Below, in pieces: positions 35,873 to 48,512 of a DNA stretch of 64,000 nucleotides (positions are counted from its first letter, which is position 1; the number at the start of each line of letters is the position of its first letter). The stretch is taken from contig NZ_CP074149.1 in the NCBI RefSeq assembly GCF_019968765.1, positions 1,302,001-1,366,000 on the forward strand, written 5' to 3'. This stretch comes from Enterobacter sp. JBIWA008. GTDB lineage: Bacteria > Pseudomonadota > Gammaproteobacteria > Enterobacterales > Enterobacteriaceae. The notes under the pieces are model-generated. The model saw nothing but the letters and a program-made list of their open reading frames with translations. It made no database searches and had not been told where the DNA came from. A program made the position numbers and the translations under genes.

Positions 35873-36985
35873 TTATTTCGCAACAGCGATAAATGACTGA
35901 AGCTGAGCTTCATTTTGCAGACGCTGCTGCAGGGACGCGGCCTGCGATTTGCTGGTAAACGGCCCCATCTGAATGCGCCAGACCGCGCCGTTCTGCTCAA
36001 CGCGTCCAGGAACACCAAACTGCTGGCTCAGACGCTGCTGATACTGTTTGGCCCGGGCCTGATCGCTCACTGCGCCTACCTGAACCACATAGCTGCCGCT
36101 GGCCGCTGTTGGAGCCGCCACCGCCGCACTTTGCGTGGTCGCTGGCGCCGTTACGGGAGCCGGCTGGGTCGCTGGCGCAGAAACGGGAGCGGGGGCTGGC
36201 GTCGGTTCACTGCCTTCCAGCACGCCGGAGGCTAAGGTCGTCGGTGCGCCAAGAAAGCCGCTACTCTTTACCGGCGCGCCGGTAGAATCCTCACTTTGCA
36301 GCGTGTCATTGCTGATCGGGCGTATTTCTCCCCCCGGTTGAGCGGGCTCGGCCGGAGAAGAGACGCTGCCCATTCCGCCGTCAAGATTTGGGCGGTCAGG
36401 AAGGGCATAGGTCTGTTTTGCCACCGTCGTACAGGCGGTACCCGGGCCGGACAGCGAACCATCCTGCGCGACAATAATCGGGTCAATACGGACTTTGGTG
36501 TTGTTCGAGGTGTTCAGGCGATCGGCGGATGCGCGGGAAAGAGAGATCACCCGATCATTACCGTATGGACCACGATCGTTAATTTTTACGACGATCATTC
36601 GCCCATTCGCCAGGTTCGTTATACGTGCATAGCTCGGAATTGGCAGCGTCGGGTGGGCTGCCGTCAGCTGCATGGGGTCGAACGCTTCCCCGGAAGCCGT
36701 CAGGTTACTGCCTGGCTCGGCATCATAAATGGCGGCAAAGCCTGCCTGACTGAAACGGGAAGGGTCCTGAACAATTTTATAGCTTTTGCCGTCGCGCTCG
36801 TAATCCTGATTGGCACTGGCATTCAGCGGTTCATAAACGGGATCGGCACCGCTGATTTCAACAATAGGGCCATTACACACCGCAGGCTGCGGTGGCGCGA
36901 CGGTTGCCTGTTGCTGACCATCATCACTTGTGCAGGCCGCAAGTAAACTTGCCGCAATGCAGATCCCCAGCCACTGCTTACGCAT
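35873..36985 (-). CDS. rlpA: Septal-ring lipoprotein RlpA
   Basis: 370-residue outer-membrane lipoprotein (E. coli 362) with lipobox LLAAC at residue 18. A double-psi beta-barrel domain (about 75-170; NDRGPYGNDRVISLSRAS) follows, then a long Pro/Ala/Thr linker (about 255-300) and a C-terminal SPOR domain (YVVQVGAVSDQARAKQYQQR) that binds denuded septal glycan. In Pseudomonas the protein is a lytic transglycosylase; in E. coli this activity is not clear. The proline-rich linker is longer than in E. coli. It follows mrdB by 16 bases. Confidence 0.95.
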   Translation of the reverse strand: MRKQWLGICIAASLLAACTSDDGQQQATVAPPQPAVCNGPIVEISGADPVYEPLNASANQDYERDGKSYKIVQDPSRFSQAGFAAIYDAEPGSNLTASGEAFDPMQLTAAHPTLPIPSYARITNLANGRMIVVKINDRGPYGNDRVISLSRASADRLNTSNNTKVRIDPIIVAQDGSLSGPGTACTTVAKQTYALPDRPNLDGGMGSVSSPAEPAQPGGEIRPISNDTLQSEDSTGAPVKSSGFLGAPTTLASGVLEGSEPTPAPAPVSAPATQPAPVTAPATTQSAAVAAPTAASGSYVVQVGAVSDQARAKQYQQRLSQQFGVPGRVEQNGAVWRIQMGPFTSKSQAASLQQRLQNEAQLQSFIAVAK

Positions 36986-37001
36986 TCCGATCCCCTTATT
37001 T

Positions 37002-38114
37002 TTATACGCTTTTTGACAACATTTTTCTGTGGGTATGAATCGACATCACGATACCAAACCCGGCCATCAACACGATCAGTGCGGAGCCTCCGTAACTCAC
37101 TAGCGGCAGCGGTACGCCTACCACCGGCAGAATACCACTCACCATACCAATATTTACGAAGACATAAACGAATAAAATCAGCATCAACCCGCCGGCCATG
37201 ACGCGACCAAAAGTGGTTTGTGCGCGTGCTGCAATCCACAATCCCCGCATGATCAGCAGTACGTACAGCGCCAGCAATATTAAGATGCCAACCAGCCCCA
37301 GCTCTTCCGCCAGTACGGCAAAGATAAAGTCGGTGTGGCGTTCAGGTAAAAACTCCAGCTGCGACTGCGTGCCGTGCAGCCAGCCTTTACCGCGTAGTCC
37401 GCCGGAGCCAATCGCAATCTTGGACTGAATAATATGATAGCCCGCGCCCAGCGGATCGGTTTCCGGATCGAGCAGCATCATGACGCGCTGGCGCTGGTAA
37501 TCATGCATCAGGAAGAACCAGAGGATAGGAATGAACGCCGCAATCAGCACCACCGCGATACCAATCAGGCGCCAGCTCAGTCCCGACAGGAAAAGAACAA
37601 ACAGGCCGGAGAGGGCGATAAGAATTGAGGTGCCAAGGTCAGGCTGCGCCGCAACCAGCAGCGTCGGCAGGAAAATCAGCACCAGCGCAATGGCGGTATT
37701 TTTCAGAGACGGCGGACAGACGTCGCGGTTGATAAAGCGTGCCACCATCAATGGAACGGCGATTTTAGCAATTTCCGAAGGCTGGAAGCGGACAACGCCC
37801 AGATCCAGCCAGCGCTGCGCCCCTTTTGAAATGGCGCCAAACGCATCTACCGCAACCAGCAAAATAATACAGAATATGTAGAGGTAGGGCGCCCAGCCTT
37901 CGTAGACGCGCGGCGGGATCTGCGCCATCACCACCATAATGATCAGACCCATGGCGATCTGGCCGATTTTGCGCTCCATCATGCCGATGTCCTGGCCGCT
38001 GGCGCTCCAGATAACCAGGGCGCTGTAAACCAGCAGAGCCAACAGGATCAGCAGCATAGCTGGGTCGATGTGGATTTTGTCCCACAGCGATTTTTTATTT
38101 GGATTATCCGTCAT
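37002..38114 (-). CDS. mrdB: Rod-shape SEDS glycosyltransferase MrdB (RodA)
   Basis: 370-residue integral membrane protein with about ten helices, the E. coli length. SEDS-family peptidoglycan polymerase of the elongasome that works with PBP2. The conserved [26 protein letters not shown] has the SEDS signature, and [33 protein letters not shown] contains the catalytic Asp loop. It follows mrdA by two bases and precedes rlpA. Confidence 0.97.
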   Translation of the reverse strand: MTDNPNKKSLWDKIHIDPAMLLILLALLVYSALVIWSASGQDIGMMERKIGQIAMGLIIMVVMAQIPPRVYEGWAPYLYIFCIILLVAVDAFGAISKGAQRWLDLGVVRFQPSEIAKIAVPLMVARFINRDVCPPSLKNTAIALVLIFLPTLLVAAQPDLGTSILIALSGLFVLFLSGLSWRLIGIAVVLIAAFIPILWFFLMHDYQRQRVMMLLDPETDPLGAGYHIIQSKIAIGSGGLRGKGWLHGTQSQLEFLPERHTDFIFAVLAEELGLVGILILLALYVLLIMRGLWIAARAQTTFGRVMAGGLMLILFVYVFVNIGMVSGILPVVGVPLPLVSYGGSALIVLMAGFGIVMSIHTHRKMLSKSV

Positions 38115-38116
38115 GA

Positions 38117-40018
38117 TTATTGGTCCTCCGCCGCAGCGGCGGCCGGGTTTTCAGCCGGCAGTTCGGTGTTGTTATCACCCAGCATAATGTGGTCAAGGAT
38201 CTGGCGCATGATGGTCCCTACTGCTGGCCCGGCACCGCCGTTCTCCAGAATCATCGCCACCGCGACCTGTGGGTTATCATAAGGGGCAAACGCCGTCATC
38301 AGCTTATGGTCACGCAGACGTTCAGCAATGCGGTGCGCGTTATAGGTTTCGTTGGCTTTCAGACCAAACACCTGCGCGGTACCGGATTTCGCGGCCACTT
38401 TGTACGGCGTACCGGCGAAGTACTTATGCGCGGTCCCATTCGGGCGGTTTGCCACGCCGTACATACCATCTTTCGCAATTTCCCAGAATCCGGAATGGAT
38501 GTCACCCACCGGCGCCTCGAGCGGCTGGTTCCACGGCACTTTTTTGCCGTCTTCAACCGTGCTCTGTAGCAGATGAGGCACTTTCACCACGCCATCATTG
38601 ATGAGGATCATCATGGCTTTGTTCATCTGAATCGGCGTCGCCGTCCAGTAGCCCTGGCCGATACCCACCGGAATGGTGTCACCCTGATACCACGGTTTTT
38701 TAAAGCGCTTCAGCTTCCATTCACGCGTTGGCATATTACCTGAACGTTCTTCTGCAAGGTCCACGCCGGTGTAATGCCCGTAGCCGAATTTGCTCATCCA
38801 CTCAGACAGGCGGTCGATCCCCATGTCATACGCCACCTGATAGAAGAAGGTATCGGCAGATTCCTCCAGCGATTTGGTGACGTTCAGATGGCCGTGTCCC
38901 CATTTTTTCCAGTCACGATAGCGTTTTTCTGAGCCCGGAAGCTGCCACCAGCCCGGGTCAAACAGACTGGTATTACGGTTGATGACGCCGGCACTCAGGG
39001 CAGAGACCGCCACGTATGGTTTAACCGTTGATGCCGGCGGGTAAACCCCTTGCGTTGCGCGGTTCACCAGCGGCGTGTTCGGGTCATTCAGCAGACCTGA
39101 ATAGTCCTTGCTGGAAATGCCGTCAACAAAGAGGTTCGGATCATAGCTAGGCATGGAGACCATCGCCAGGATACCGCCGGTACGAGGATCGGTGACCACA
39201 ACGGCTGCACGGCTGCCCGCCAGCAGGGTTTCAATATACTGCTGAAGTTTGAGGTCGAGTGTCAGATAGACGTCATGCCCCGCCTGAGGCGGCACTTCTT
39301 TCAGCTGGCGGATCACGCGGCCACGGTTGTTAACTTCAACCTCTTCATAGCCGGTTTGTCCGTGCAGAACGTCTTCGTAGTAACGTTCGATCCCCAGCTT
39401 ACCGATATCGTGCGTAGCAGCGTAGTTGGCCAGCTTGCCGTCTTTATCAAGGCGGTCAACGTCTTTGTCGTTAATCTTGGAAACGTAGCCAATCACATGC
39501 GTCAGCGCGGAGCCGTAGGGATAGTAGCGACGCTTATACCCCTTCACTTCCACGCCGGGGAAGCGGTACTGATTCACCGCAAAGCGGGCCACCTGGACTT
39601 CCGTAAGATTGGTTTTAACCGGAATAGAGGTGAAGCGGTGAGAGCGGGCACGCTCTTTTTTGAAGGCGGCGATATCGTCATCGTTAAGGTCGACAACGCT
39701 TTTCAGCGCTTCCAGCGTATCCTGAACATTATCGACTTTTTCCGGCATCATCTCGATTTGATAGATGGTGCGGTTTAATGCCAGCGGGGTTCCGTTACGA
39801 TCGTAAATAATGCCGCGGCTGGGGGCGATTGGCACCAGCTTAATACGGTTTTCGTTTGAACGCGTCTGGTAGTCGGTAAAGCGGACAATTTGCAGATTAT
39901 AAAGGTTGGCGATCAGTACGCCGGTAAGCAGCAAAATCCCGGTAAAGGCGACCAGCGCCCGGCGCACAAACAGCGCGGACTCAGCCGTATAGTCGCGAAA
40001 AGAATTCTGTAGTTTCAT
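38117..40018 (-). CDS. mrdA: Peptidoglycan transpeptidase MrdA (PBP2)
   Basis: 633-residue class B penicillin-binding protein, the cell-elongation transpeptidase. One N-terminal membrane helix (about residues 22-42, [18 protein letters not shown]), the pedestal domain and the transpeptidase domain. SxxK motif STVK has the active serine at Ser330, as in E. coli. KSGTAQVF is the third motif. Partner of MrdB/RodA; the two genes are two bases apart. Target of mecillinam. Confidence 0.98.
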   Translation of the reverse strand: MKLQNSFRDYTAESALFVRRALVAFTGILLLTGVLIANLYNLQIVRFTDYQTRSNENRIKLVPIAPSRGIIYDRNGTPLALNRTIYQIEMMPEKVDNVQDTLEALKSVVDLNDDDIAAFKKERARSHRFTSIPVKTNLTEVQVARFAVNQYRFPGVEVKGYKRRYYPYGSALTHVIGYVSKINDKDVDRLDKDGKLANYAATHDIGKLGIERYYEDVLHGQTGYEEVEVNNRGRVIRQLKEVPPQAGHDVYLTLDLKLQQYIETLLAGSRAAVVVTDPRTGGILAMVSMPSYDPNLFVDGISSKDYSGLLNDPNTPLVNRATQGVYPPASTVKPYVAVSALSAGVINRNTSLFDPGWWQLPGSEKRYRDWKKWGHGHLNVTKSLEESADTFFYQVAYDMGIDRLSEWMSKFGYGHYTGVDLAEERSGNMPTREWKLKRFKKPWYQGDTIPVGIGQGYWTATPIQMNKAMMILINDGVVKVPHLLQSTVEDGKKVPWNQPLEAPVGDIHSGFWEIAKDGMYGVANRPNGTAHKYFAGTPYKVAAKSGTAQVFGLKANETYNAHRIAERLRDHKLMTAFAPYDNPQVAVAMILENGGAGPAVGTIMRQILDHIMLGDNNTELPAENPAAAAAEDQ

Positions 40019-40046
40019 CCGCTGCTTAATCTACCCTGGTCAGTCA

Positions 40047-40514
40047 TTACTCGCGGTGATAGGGGTGGTTGGTAGTAATGCTCCACGCGCGATACAGGCT
40101 TTCTGCCACCAGTACCCGAACAAGCGGGTGGGGAAGCGTCAGCGCGGAGAGGGACCAACTTTGTTCTGCTGCCGCTTTGCAGGCAGGGGACAACCCTTCA
40201 GGTCCGCCAATCAGCAGACTAACGTCACGGCCATCCTGCTTCCAGCGCTCCAGTTCGTGCGCCAGCTGCGGCGTATCCCAGGGTTTACCCGGAATATCGA
40301 GGGTGACGATGCGGTTCTTGCCAGCGGCAGCCAGCATCAGTTCGCCCTCTTTATCGAGAATACGTTTGATATCCGCGTTCTTACCGCGCTTCCCGGCAGG
40401 GATCTCCACCAGTTCGAACGGCATGTCTTTTGGAAAACGACGCAGATATTCAGTAAAACCGGTTTGTACCCAGTCCGGCATTTTGGTGCCGACAGCGACC
40501 AGCTGCAACTTCAC
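40047..40514 (-). CDS. rlmH: 23S rRNA pseudouridine-1915 N3-methyltransferase RlmH
   Basis: 155 residues, the E. coli length. SPOUT-family enzyme that methylates pseudouridine 1915 of 23S rRNA in the assembled 70S ribosome. The trefoil-knot SAM site is seen in [19 protein letters not shown] and the C-terminal [26 protein letters not shown]. It is 28 bases upstream of mrdA and three bases after rsfS, in one likely transcript. Confidence 0.97.
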   Translation of the reverse strand: MKLQLVAVGTKMPDWVQTGFTEYLRRFPKDMPFELVEIPAGKRGKNADIKRILDKEGELMLAAAGKNRIVTLDIPGKPWDTPQLAHELERWKQDGRDVSLLIGGPEGLSPACKAAAEQSWSLSALTLPHPLVRVLVAESLYRAWSITTNHPYHRE

Positions 40515-40517
40515 GCA

Positions 40518-41054
<537 letters not shown>

Positions 41055-41104
41055 TTACCCTGTCAAGGCAGGATAAACAATAAGCCGCTTTTTATGCCCT
41101 CCGG

Positions 41105-41761
41105 CTATTCATCTGCGCTTTTCTGATACAAACCGTGCGTATGGATATAGGCCAGCACCGGGGTCGGCAGCAGATCGTCACAGGCTAAACCCTGCTGTAA
41201 ACGCTCACGAATGAGGGTCGCAGAGATATCGAACCACGGCGTTTCCGCCAGATAGATCTTCCCGGCAGGCTGATTGTGAAGATCTTCAACATTATCGGTG
41301 AGATGGTCTTCAAGCCACTGCTGATATTGCGCTTCGCGCATGGTCAGCGGGTAGCCAGGACGGCGGCAGACGAGCAGATGGCTGTTCTCCAGAATGGTTT
41401 CATACTGATGCCACGTGGGGAAGTTGAGCAGGGAGTCCTGACCGATGATAAAGGCGAGCGGCTGTTCAGGCCCTTGCTCGGCCCGCCACTCCTGCAGCGT
41501 TTGCGACGTCCACGAGGGGGTGTCGCGACGCAATTCCCGTTCATCCAGCCTGAAGAGCGGCTTATCCGCGATAGCCAGAGCGAGCATCTCTTTGCGCTGC
41601 TCGCTGGTTGCTTCAGGCTGGGGGCGGTGCGGCGGAACATTATTGGGCATGATGGTGACGCGCTGAAGGCCGATCAGATTCGCCAGAATTTCAACCGGCT
41701 TCAGATGTCCGTAATGCACCGGGTCGAAGGTGCCGCCATATAAGGCCTGTAAAGAATACAT
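41105..41761 (-). CDS. nadD: Nicotinate-mononucleotide adenylyltransferase NadD
   Basis: About 218 residues (E. coli 213). Makes nicotinate adenine dinucleotide from nicotinate mononucleotide and ATP, a step in NAD synthesis. [14 protein letters not shown] near the N-terminus is the nucleotidyltransferase HxGH motif, and [14 protein letters not shown] is the ISSTxxR-like motif. ATG 41761 ([10 protein letters not shown]) was chosen; the ATG at 41773 is possible but lies within the holA coding end. holA ends one base upstream, so the genes are coupled. Confidence 0.96.
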   Translation of the reverse strand: MYSLQALYGGTFDPVHYGHLKPVEILANLIGLQRVTIMPNNVPPHRPQPEATSEQRKEMLALAIADKPLFRLDERELRRDTPSWTSQTLQEWRAEQGPEQPLAFIIGQDSLLNFPTWHQYETILENSHLLVCRRPGYPLTMREAQYQQWLEDHLTDNVEDLHNQPAGKIYLAETPWFDISATLIRERLQQGLACDDLLPTPVLAYIHTHGLYQKSADE

Positions 41762-41762
41762 G

Positions 41763-42794
41763 CTATCCATCAATAAAAACGTCTGCCAGCGCCTTGTGGC
41801 AGAGCAATAGAGAAAGGCTTTCCAGCTCCGCCCAGACCGACTGGCCGTAATCTTGTTTTAACGTGAGCTCTGCGCGCATCAGAAGCTGTACAGCCTGACG
41901 AAGCTGTTCATGACTCAGGCGGTTGACGGCCTCGGTGGTCAAAGCCCGGCGATTTTGCCACACGCGATGTTTATCAAATAGCGAACGCAGCGGCGTATGG
42001 GCAGACTGACGCTTGAGCGTAATCAGCAGCAGTAATTCGCGCTGCAGCGTACGCAGCAGAATAACGGGTTCGCTCCCTTCGAGACGCAGCTGTTGCAGAA
42101 TATGCAGGGCGCGTTTGCTTTTCGCCGACAGTAGCGCATCCACCCAGTGGAACGGCGTGAAGTGCGCGGCGTCGTTAACGGCCTGCTCGACGCGCGGCAA
42201 GGTTAGTTTGCCGTCTGGCCAGAGCAGGGAGAGCCTGTCCAGCGCCTGCGCCAGGGCCAGCAGGTTACCTTCATAGCAGTAGCAGAGCAGCTGGTTCGCC
42301 GCATCATCCAGCTGAAGGTTGTTCTGCTTCGCTCTCGCTGCCACCCATTTGGGCAGATGCGCTTGCTCAGGCGTCTGACAGGTGATCTGTACCGCGTGGG
42401 CTGCGAGCTGGGTGAACCACGCCGCATTTTCCTGCGCTTTGGTAAGCTTGTTGCCGCGCACGATCAGCAGTAGATCGCTATGAAGCAGGCGGACGAGCGT
42501 GCCCAGCTGTTCATTGATAGCCGCGTTAGGGCCATTCTCCGGCAGCAGAATCTGAATAGTCTGGCGCGAGGCAAAAAGGCTCATCGCCTGACAGAGTGAG
42601 AAGAGGGCATTCCAGTCGGTGTTGTTATCCAGCTGGACAGTATGATGTTCATCGAAGCCCTCAGAGGCGGCCGCATACCGCACGGCATCCAGGCTTTCCT
42701 GAAGTAATAATGGATCGTTTCCAAGAAGCAGATACGCCGCGCGCAGCCCTTCTTTGAGCTGCGCGCGGAGTTGTTCAGGATACAGCCTGATCAT
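41763..42794 (-). CDS. holA: DNA polymerase III delta subunit HolA
   Basis: 343 residues, the E. coli length. The clamp-loader subunit that opens the beta sliding clamp. The N-terminal sequence [20 protein letters not shown] and the later [17 protein letters not shown] and [12 protein letters not shown] match E. coli HolA. ATG 42794 overlaps the lptE stop (ATGATGA); the Met one codon upstream is an equal option. It forms a block with lptE and nadD on the minus strand. Confidence 0.97.
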   Translation of the reverse strand: MIRLYPEQLRAQLKEGLRAAYLLLGNDPLLLQESLDAVRYAAASEGFDEHHTVQLDNNTDWNALFSLCQAMSLFASRQTIQILLPENGPNAAINEQLGTLVRLLHSDLLLIVRGNKLTKAQENAAWFTQLAAHAVQITCQTPEQAHLPKWVAARAKQNNLQLDDAANQLLCYCYEGNLLALAQALDRLSLLWPDGKLTLPRVEQAVNDAAHFTPFHWVDALLSAKSKRALHILQQLRLEGSEPVILLRTLQRELLLLITLKRQSAHTPLRSLFDKHRVWQNRRALTTEAVNRLSHEQLRQAVQLLMRAELTLKQDYGQSVWAELESLSLLLCHKALADVFIDG

Positions 42795-43363
42795 CATTTA
42801 CCCAGAGAGTTAGCAGCAGGAAGCGTGCCGGCAACCGGTTTTTCAACGATGTCAGATCCTTGTTTAGTCGACGCTGCAATACTTGGCAGTTTGCGGATCA
42901 GCTGTTCCGCCGCCTTGTCGTACATTTCGTTGATGATAATCTGCTGCTCGGCATCTTTTGCCAGCGCCGTCTGCGGGTTATCGAAGAACGAACGGTACAC
43001 TTTAGCGCTGATTGGGTAGATGTCTTTACCCGGGATCAGGACTGCCGCGTTGACCGTCAGCACCATCTGATACTCTGCGGTACGGCCATCCTGGAAGATA
43101 GAGGCTGTATCTTTCGACAGGCCTCCTCCAATGATACGCAGAGACGGTACATCCTGGCGCAGCGTTTGTTTCTCAACAAGCTCAACGCCGTTCAGACGCA
43201 GTTGATTACGAACTGCCCGGCTGAGTGGACCATTCGGATCTGATGAGTCGAAAATCATCGTTTTCATCTGAGCAGGCACTGCCGTGGTATTACGCAGGTG
43301 CCAGCCACAGCCAGCGGTGACAAGCACCGCCAGTGATAAGAGTATTGTTGCCAGTTGTCGCAC
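42794..43363 (-). CDS. lptE: LPS-assembly lipoprotein LptE
   Basis: 189-residue outer-membrane lipoprotein (E. coli 193) with lipobox VTAGC at residue 19. It forms the plug of the LptD barrel and helps insert lipopolysaccharide at the cell surface. [16 protein letters not shown] and the later [28 protein letters not shown] are the conserved parts. It follows leuS by 14 bases. Confidence 0.96.
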   Translation of the reverse strand: MRQLATILLSLAVLVTAGCGWHLRNTTAVPAQMKTMIFDSSDPNGPLSRAVRNQLRLNGVELVEKQTLRQDVPSLRIIGGGLSKDTASIFQDGRTAEYQMVLTVNAAVLIPGKDIYPISAKVYRSFFDNPQTALAKDAEQQIIINEMYDKAAEQLIRKLPSIAASTKQGSDIVEKPVAGTLPAANSLGK

Positions 43364-43377
43364 GTTTCCTCCCGCGC

Positions 43378-45960
43378 TTAGCCAACGACCAGATTAAGCA
43401 GTTTACCCGGTACGTAGATCACTTTACGTACGGTAACGCCCTCAAGATATTTTGCGACCAGAGGTTCCTGGCCCGCACGTTCGCGAACCTGTTCTTCGGT
43501 TGCATCGACCGCCACGGTAATTTTACCGCGTACTTTGCCGTTTACCTGGACTACAACCAGCGTGGTGTTTTCCACCATCGCGGCTTCGTCAGCCTGCGGC
43601 CACGGCGCGTTGTCGATATCGCCTTCGCCTTTCAGCTCCTGCCACAGGGTGAAGCTAACGTGTGGAGTGAACGGGTTCAGCATGCGAACGACGGCCAGCA
43701 GCGCTTCGCGCATTAAGGCACGATCCTGCTCACCGTCCTGCGGGGCTTTCGCCAGCTTGTTCATCAGTTCCATAATAGCCGCAATTGCGGTATTGAAGGT
43801 CTGACGACGACCAATATCATCGGTCACTTTCGCAATCGTTTTATGAACATCACGACGCAGCGCCTGCTGATCTTCAGTCAGTACGGCGGCGTTAAGCGCC
43901 GGGGCATCACCCAGAGCGGTGTGTTCGTAGACCAGTTTCCAGACGCGTTTCAGGAAGCGGTTCGCGCCTTCCACGCCAGATTCCTGCCATTCCAGGGTCA
44001 TGTCCGCCGGAGAGGCAAACATCATGAACAGACGCACGGTATCCGCGCCATAACGCTCAACCATCACCTGCGGGTCGATACCGTTGTTTTTCGACTTAGA
44101 CATCTTGCTCATGCCGGTGTAGACCAGTTCATGACCTTCGGCGTCTTTCGCCTTAACGATGCGGCCCTTCTCGTCGCGCTCGACGATCGCATCAACCGGA
44201 GAAACCCAGTTACGCTCGCCGTTGGCACCGACGTAATAGAACGCATCTGCCAGTACCATGCCCTGACACAGCAGCTGTTTTGCTGGTTCGTCAGAGTTCA
44301 CCATGCCTGCATCGCGCATCAGTTTGTGGAAGAAGCGGAAGTAGAGCAGGTGCATGATGGCGTGTTCGATGCCGCCGATGTAGATATCTACCGGCAGCCA
44401 GTAGTTTGCCGCATCGGAATCGAGCATTCCGTCCTGATACTGCGGACAGGTGTAGCGCGCATAGTACCAGGATGACTCCATAAAGGTGTCAAAGGTGTCG
44501 GTTTCACGCAGCGCAGGCTGACCGTTGACGGTGGTTTTTGCCCACTCCGGATCGGCTTTGATCGGGCTGGTGATACCGTCCATGACCACGTCTTCTGGCA
44601 GGATCACCGGGAGCTGATCTTCCGGCGTTGGCATCACGGTGCCATCTTCCAGCGTCACCATTGGGATTGGCGCACCCCAGTAACGCTGGCGGGACACGCC
44701 CCAGTCGCGCAGGCGGAAGTTAACTTTGCGCTCGCCCACGCCAAGGGAGGCCAGCTTGTCGGCGATGGCGTTGAAGCCCTCTTCGAAGCTCAGACCGCTG
44801 AACTCGCCGGAGTTGAACAAGGTACCTTTTTCGGTCAGCGCTTGTTCGGACAGGTCTGGTTCAGATCCGTCAGCCGCCAGGATAACAGGCTTGATGGTCA
44901 GGCCATATTTGGTGGCAAACTCGTAGTCGCGCTGGTCGTGACCCGGAACAGCCATCACAGCACCTGTGCCGTATTCCATCAGCACGAAGTTGGCGGCCCA
45001 GACAGGGATCGCTTCGCCAGTCAGTGGGTGAATGGCTTTAAAGCCCGTATCAACACCTTTTTTCTCCATCGTCGCCATGTCGGCTTCGGCCACTTTGGTG
45101 TTGCGGCATTCGTCGATGAAGGTCGCCAGTTCCGGGTTGCTCTCTGCCGCTTTCTGCGCCAGCGGGTGACCTGCGGCCACGGCCAGGTAGGTCGCGCCCA
45201 TGAAGGTGTCCGGACGGGTGGTGTAGACAGTCAGGGTCTGATCATAGTTCTCAACGTTGAAGGTAATCTCCACGCCTTCAGAACGGCCGATCCAGTTGCG
45301 CTGCATGGTTTTAACGGTGTCTGGCCAGTGGTCCAGATTGTCCAGATCGTTCAGCAGCTCATCAGCGTAAGCGGTGATTTTGATAAACCATTGCGGGATC
45401 TCTTTACGCTCAACTTTGGTGTCGCAGCGCCAGCAGCAGCCGTCGATAACCTGTTCGTTAGCGAGAACGGTCTGGTCATTCGGGCACCAGTTCACGGCAG
45501 AGGTCTTCTTATACACCAGGCCTTTTTTGTACAGCTCGGTGAAGAACTTCTGTTCCCAGCGGTAGTATTCCGGGGTGCAGGTTGCCAGCTCGCGGCTCCA
45601 GTCATAGCCAAAGCCCAGCATTTTGAGCTGGTTTTTCATGTACGCGATGTTGTCGTACGTCCACGGTGCCGGCGCGGTGTTGTTTTTGACCGCTGCGCCT
45701 TCCGCAGGCAGACCGAACGCATCCCAGCCGATAGGCTGCAGAACGTTTTTGCCCAGCATGCGCTGGTAGCGTGCAATCACATCGCCGATGGTGTAGTTAC
45801 GCACATGGCCCATGTGTAGTCGACCAGAAGGATAGGGAAGCATCGACAGGCAGTAATACTTCTCTTTGCTCTCGTCTTCGGTTACTTCAAAGGTGCGCTT
45901 CTCGTCCCAGTGTTGCTGGACTTTTGATTCTATCTCTTCCGGGCGGTATTGCTCTTGCAT
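43378..45960 (-). CDS. leuS: Leucyl-tRNA synthetase LeuS
   Basis: 860 residues, as in E. coli. Class I synthetase that charges tRNA-Leu. The HIGH-type motif is in [15 protein letters not shown] near residue 40 and KMSKS in [11 protein letters not shown] near 620. A CP1 editing domain lies between them ([22 protein letters not shown]). ATG 45960 ([15 protein letters not shown]) is the family start. Upstream 214 bases contain the divergent start of ybeL. Cotranscription with lptE-holA-nadD is likely. Confidence 0.98.
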   Translation of the reverse strand: MQEQYRPEEIESKVQQHWDEKRTFEVTEDESKEKYYCLSMLPYPSGRLHMGHVRNYTIGDVIARYQRMLGKNVLQPIGWDAFGLPAEGAAVKNNTAPAPWTYDNIAYMKNQLKMLGFGYDWSRELATCTPEYYRWEQKFFTELYKKGLVYKKTSAVNWCPNDQTVLANEQVIDGCCWRCDTKVERKEIPQWFIKITAYADELLNDLDNLDHWPDTVKTMQRNWIGRSEGVEITFNVENYDQTLTVYTTRPDTFMGATYLAVAAGHPLAQKAAESNPELATFIDECRNTKVAEADMATMEKKGVDTGFKAIHPLTGEAIPVWAANFVLMEYGTGAVMAVPGHDQRDYEFATKYGLTIKPVILAADGSEPDLSEQALTEKGTLFNSGEFSGLSFEEGFNAIADKLASLGVGERKVNFRLRDWGVSRQRYWGAPIPMVTLEDGTVMPTPEDQLPVILPEDVVMDGITSPIKADPEWAKTTVNGQPALRETDTFDTFMESSWYYARYTCPQYQDGMLDSDAANYWLPVDIYIGGIEHAIMHLLYFRFFHKLMRDAGMVNSDEPAKQLLCQGMVLADAFYYVGANGERNWVSPVDAIVERDEKGRIVKAKDAEGHELVYTGMSKMSKSKNNGIDPQVMVERYGADTVRLFMMFASPADMTLEWQESGVEGANRFLKRVWKLVYEHTALGDAPALNAAVLTEDQQALRRDVHKTIAKVTDDIGRRQTFNTAIAAIMELMNKLAKAPQDGEQDRALMREALLAVVRMLNPFTPHVSFTLWQELKGEGDIDNAPWPQADEAAMVENTTLVVVQVNGKVRGKITVAVDATEEQVRERAGQEPLVAKYLEGVTVRKVIYVPGKLLNLVVG

Positions 45961-46174
45961 GGCAGCCAGTGGTCCTGTTTTCAATACAGCTACAAATGTA
46001 GCCAATGGATGTGGTAATTCAGATCCGCATAGCATAGCCCAAACGTCCGCGTCAAAACAGCCTTTCGCACAAATGCGCTTTGCAGGAATTTACCGGGTCT
46101 GTGCTTCACCTGACAAAGCGGCGGTGAAATAAGGTCTATTATTAGAAATAGTTACTTACCCGGGAGGCAAAATG

Positions 46175-46657
46175 ATGAACAAGGTTGCTCAATTTTATCG
46201 CGAACTGGTGGCGACACTGACGGAACGACTGCGTAACGGCGAGCGAGATATCGACGCGCTGGTGGAGCAAGCGCGTGCCCGCGTGACGCAAACGGGTGAG
46301 TTAACGCGAACCGAAGTGGAAGAGGTGACGCGCGCCGTGCGTCGCGATCTGGAAGAGTTCGCGCGCAGCTATCAGGAGAGTCAGGAAGAGGTGACCGACA
46401 GCGTCTTTATGAGGGTCATTAAGGAGAGCCTGTGGCAGGAGCTGGCTGACATTACTGATAAAACGCAGCTGGAGTGGCGCGAGGTCTTTCAGGATTTGAA
46501 CCATCACGGTGTGTATCACAGCGGTGAGGTGGTCGGGTTGGGAAATCTGGTGTGTGAGAATTGCCACCACCATATTGCGGTGTATACGCCGGATGTCCTG
46601 CCGCTGTGTCCGAAATGCGGCCACGATCAGTTCCAGCGTCGGCCGTTTGAGCCATAA
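46175..46657 (+). CDS. ybeL: YbeL (DUF1451) zinc-ribbon protein
   Basis: 160 residues (E. coli 160). An N-terminal helical region rich in Arg/Glu (LVATLTERLRNGERDIDALVEQARARV) is followed by a C-terminal zinc-ribbon with CENC and CPKCG cysteine pairs. Function unknown; E. coli YbeL is a conserved protein of unknown role. ATG 46175 is the second of two adjacent Met codons; the first, 46172, is an equal option. GGGAGG just upstream is a strong ribosome site. Confidence 0.93.
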   Translation: MNKVAQFYRELVATLTERLRNGERDIDALVEQARARVTQTGELTRTEVEEVTRAVRRDLEEFARSYQESQEEVTDSVFMRVIKESLWQELADITDKTQLEWREVFQDLNHHGVYHSGEVVGLGNLVCENCHHHIAVYTPDVLPLCPKCGHDQFQRRPFEP

Positions 46658-46665
46658 ATAAAAGC

Positions 46666-46691
46666 AAAACGGCAACCATGTTGCCGTTTTT
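46666..46691 (+). terminator. Terminator of ybeL (bidirectional)
   Basis: AAAACGGCAAC-CAT-GTTGCCGTTTTT, a perfect 11-bp stem with flanking A/T tracts, nine bases after ybeL. It also faces the end of rihA. Confidence 0.9.
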
Positions 46692-46724
46692 AGTGTCTGC
46701 ATCCTCTTCCCGTGAGAGAGGGGA

Positions 46725-47666
46725 TCAGGCCGCACTATAGTAAGCAAGTCTCTCTGCCAGCAAATCCACAAACGCCTCGCGATCGATGTCCACCATCACC
46801 GTGGTATTCGGTTTATTCCCCGTCAGCGAGTAGTAATCCACCACCGTCATTCCCTGGGTGTATTTTCCCTGCGTCTCGACGCCAACCCATCTGTCCACCG
46901 TGGTGAACATTTCCGGCTTCAGTAGCCAGGCAATGGTGCACGGGTCATGCAGCGGCGCGCCGTGGAAGCCCCACTTCTCGGTTTTGTGATACTCCATAAA
47001 GAAATCGAGCAGTTCTGCTACGGTTGTCGCAACCGGGTTGCCCACGGAGCGAAATCGCTCAATATCGTCCGCCATAATCTGCGCGCGATGGGTAACGTCC
47101 AGTCCTGCCATCACAATCGGTAAGCCGGACTGGAAGACAATTTCCGCCGCTTCCGGGTCGACAAAGATGTTGAACTCCGCCGCAGGCGTCCAGTTCCCCA
47201 GCCCCATTGCCCCGCCCATAATCACAATACGGGCAATTTTATTATGCAGCTCAGGATGGCTGTTCAGCAGCAGCGCGACGTTAGTTTGCGGTCCCGTTGC
47301 TACCAGCGTGACGGGTTCCGCGCTCTCGCGCAGCACCTTCGCCATCAGATCCACGGCGGTACAGTTTTGCGGCGTGAAGCCCGGCTCAGGCAGTGCCGGG
47401 CCGTCCAGCCCGCTTTCACCATGCACGTTATCCGCGATAATTAATTCACGCATCAGGGGTTTGAGGGCTCCACCGGCGACAGGAATATCGGTGCGTTTGA
47501 GCAGCGTTAGCATGCGCAAAACGTTACGCAGGGTTTTGTCAGGCGTCTGGTTTCCGGCGGACGAGGTGACGGCTTTTACGTCGAGTTCAGGGGAAGCAAG
47601 CGCGAGGACGAGCGCGATTGCGTCATCATGACCCGGATCGCAATCGAGAATAATAGGCTGTGTCAT
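46725..47666 (-). CDS. rihA: Pyrimidine-specific ribonucleoside hydrolase RihA
   Basis: 313 residues (E. coli 311). Cleaves cytidine and uridine to base and ribose. The Ca2+-binding DCDPGHDD motif of the nucleoside-hydrolase family is at the N-terminus, with GDLMAKVL and the Asp of [11 protein letters not shown] in the active site. ATG 47666 ([15 protein letters not shown]) was chosen over one at 47678. It lies alone downstream of the gltL end. Confidence 0.95.
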   Translation of the reverse strand: MTQPIILDCDPGHDDAIALVLALASPELDVKAVTSSAGNQTPDKTLRNVLRMLTLLKRTDIPVAGGALKPLMRELIIADNVHGESGLDGPALPEPGFTPQNCTAVDLMAKVLRESAEPVTLVATGPQTNVALLLNSHPELHNKIARIVIMGGAMGLGNWTPAAEFNIFVDPEAAEIVFQSGLPIVMAGLDVTHRAQIMADDIERFRSVGNPVATTVAELLDFFMEYHKTEKWGFHGAPLHDPCTIAWLLKPEMFTTVDRWVGVETQGKYTQGMTVVDYYSLTGNKPNTTVMVDIDREAFVDLLAERLAYYSAA

Positions 47667-47752
47667 AGCGTTCTCCATACGTAGCGTTATTTTGTGACAA
47701 GGTTAACGCTGCAATGTGACGCCGACGAGAGAAAGTGAGTGAAAGCGTGAAG

Positions 47753-47780
47753 CGGTGCGCAATCCGCAGATTGCGCACCG
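47753..47780 (-). terminator. Terminator-like hairpin after gltL
   Basis: CGGTGCGCAATC-CGCA-GATTGCGCACCG, a perfect 12-bp stem seven bases beyond the gltL stop. Downstream is T-poor (CTTCACGC), so termination may need Rho. Confidence 0.75.
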
Positions 47781-47786
47781 AGAAGA

Positions 47787-48512
47787 TTAGTGCAGAATTT
47801 TCGCAAGGAAATCTTTCGCACGCTCGGATTTCGGGTTAGCGAAGAACTCTTCTTTCGGTGAGTCTTCGACAATTTTCCCTTCGTCCATGAAAATCACGCG
47901 GTTGGCCACTTTACGGGCGAAGCCCATTTCATGGGTCACCACCATCATGGTCATCCCTTCATGCGCCAGCTCGACCATCACGTCCAGCACTTCGTTGATC
48001 ATCTCTGGATCGAGCGCCGACGTTGGCTCATCAAACAGCATTGCCACCGGATCCATACACAGCGCACGGGCGATCGCCACACGCTGCTGTTGGCCGCCAG
48101 AAAGCTGTGCCGGGAACTTATCGGCATGCGCCGAGAGCCCAACGCGTTCCAGGAGTTTCAGACCTTTCTCGCGCGACGCTTTTTTATCACGCTTAAGTAC
48201 TTTTACCTGAGCCAGCGTCAGGTTCTCAATAATGGAGAGGTGAGGGAACAGCTCAAAATGCTGGAACACCATGCCAACGTGCGAGCGAAGCTGAGCAAGG
48301 TTGGTTTTCTTGTCGTTGACTTTGGTGCCATTGACAACGATTTCACCCTGTTGCACCGGCTCCAGTCCGTTGACGGTTTTGATCAGCGTCGATTTACCGG
48401 AGCCGGACGGCCCGCACACCACCACCACGTCGCCTTTTTTGACTTCAGTGGAGCAGTCGGTCAGCACCTGAAAGTGCCCATACCATTTAGAAACATTTTT
48501 CAGGGAAATCAT
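47787..48512 (-). CDS. gltL: Glutamate/aspartate ABC importer ATPase GltL
   Basis: 241-residue ATPase of the polar-amino-acid ABC importer, the E. coli length. Walker [10 protein letters not shown], signature [15 protein letters not shown], Walker [13 protein letters not shown], and the switch His in [11 protein letters not shown]. It drives uptake by GltJK with GltI as the binding protein. The start shares one base with the gltK stop. Followed by a 12-bp hairpin terminator. Confidence 0.97.
   Translation of the reverse strand: MISLKNVSKWYGHFQVLTDCSTEVKKGDVVVVCGPSGSGKSTLIKTVNGLEPVQQGEIVVNGTKVNDKKTNLAQLRSHVGMVFQHFELFPHLSIIENLTLAQVKVLKRDKKASREKGLKLLERVGLSAHADKFPAQLSGGQQQRVAIARALCMDPVAMLFDEPTSALDPEMINEVLDVMVELAHEGMTMMVVTHEMGFARKVANRVIFMDEGKIVEDSPKEEFFANPKSERAKDFLAKILH

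Noticed and set aside
44842..45819. 325-codon plus-strand frame opposite leuS
   Set aside because: Shadow of leuS, biased composition, no conserved domain.
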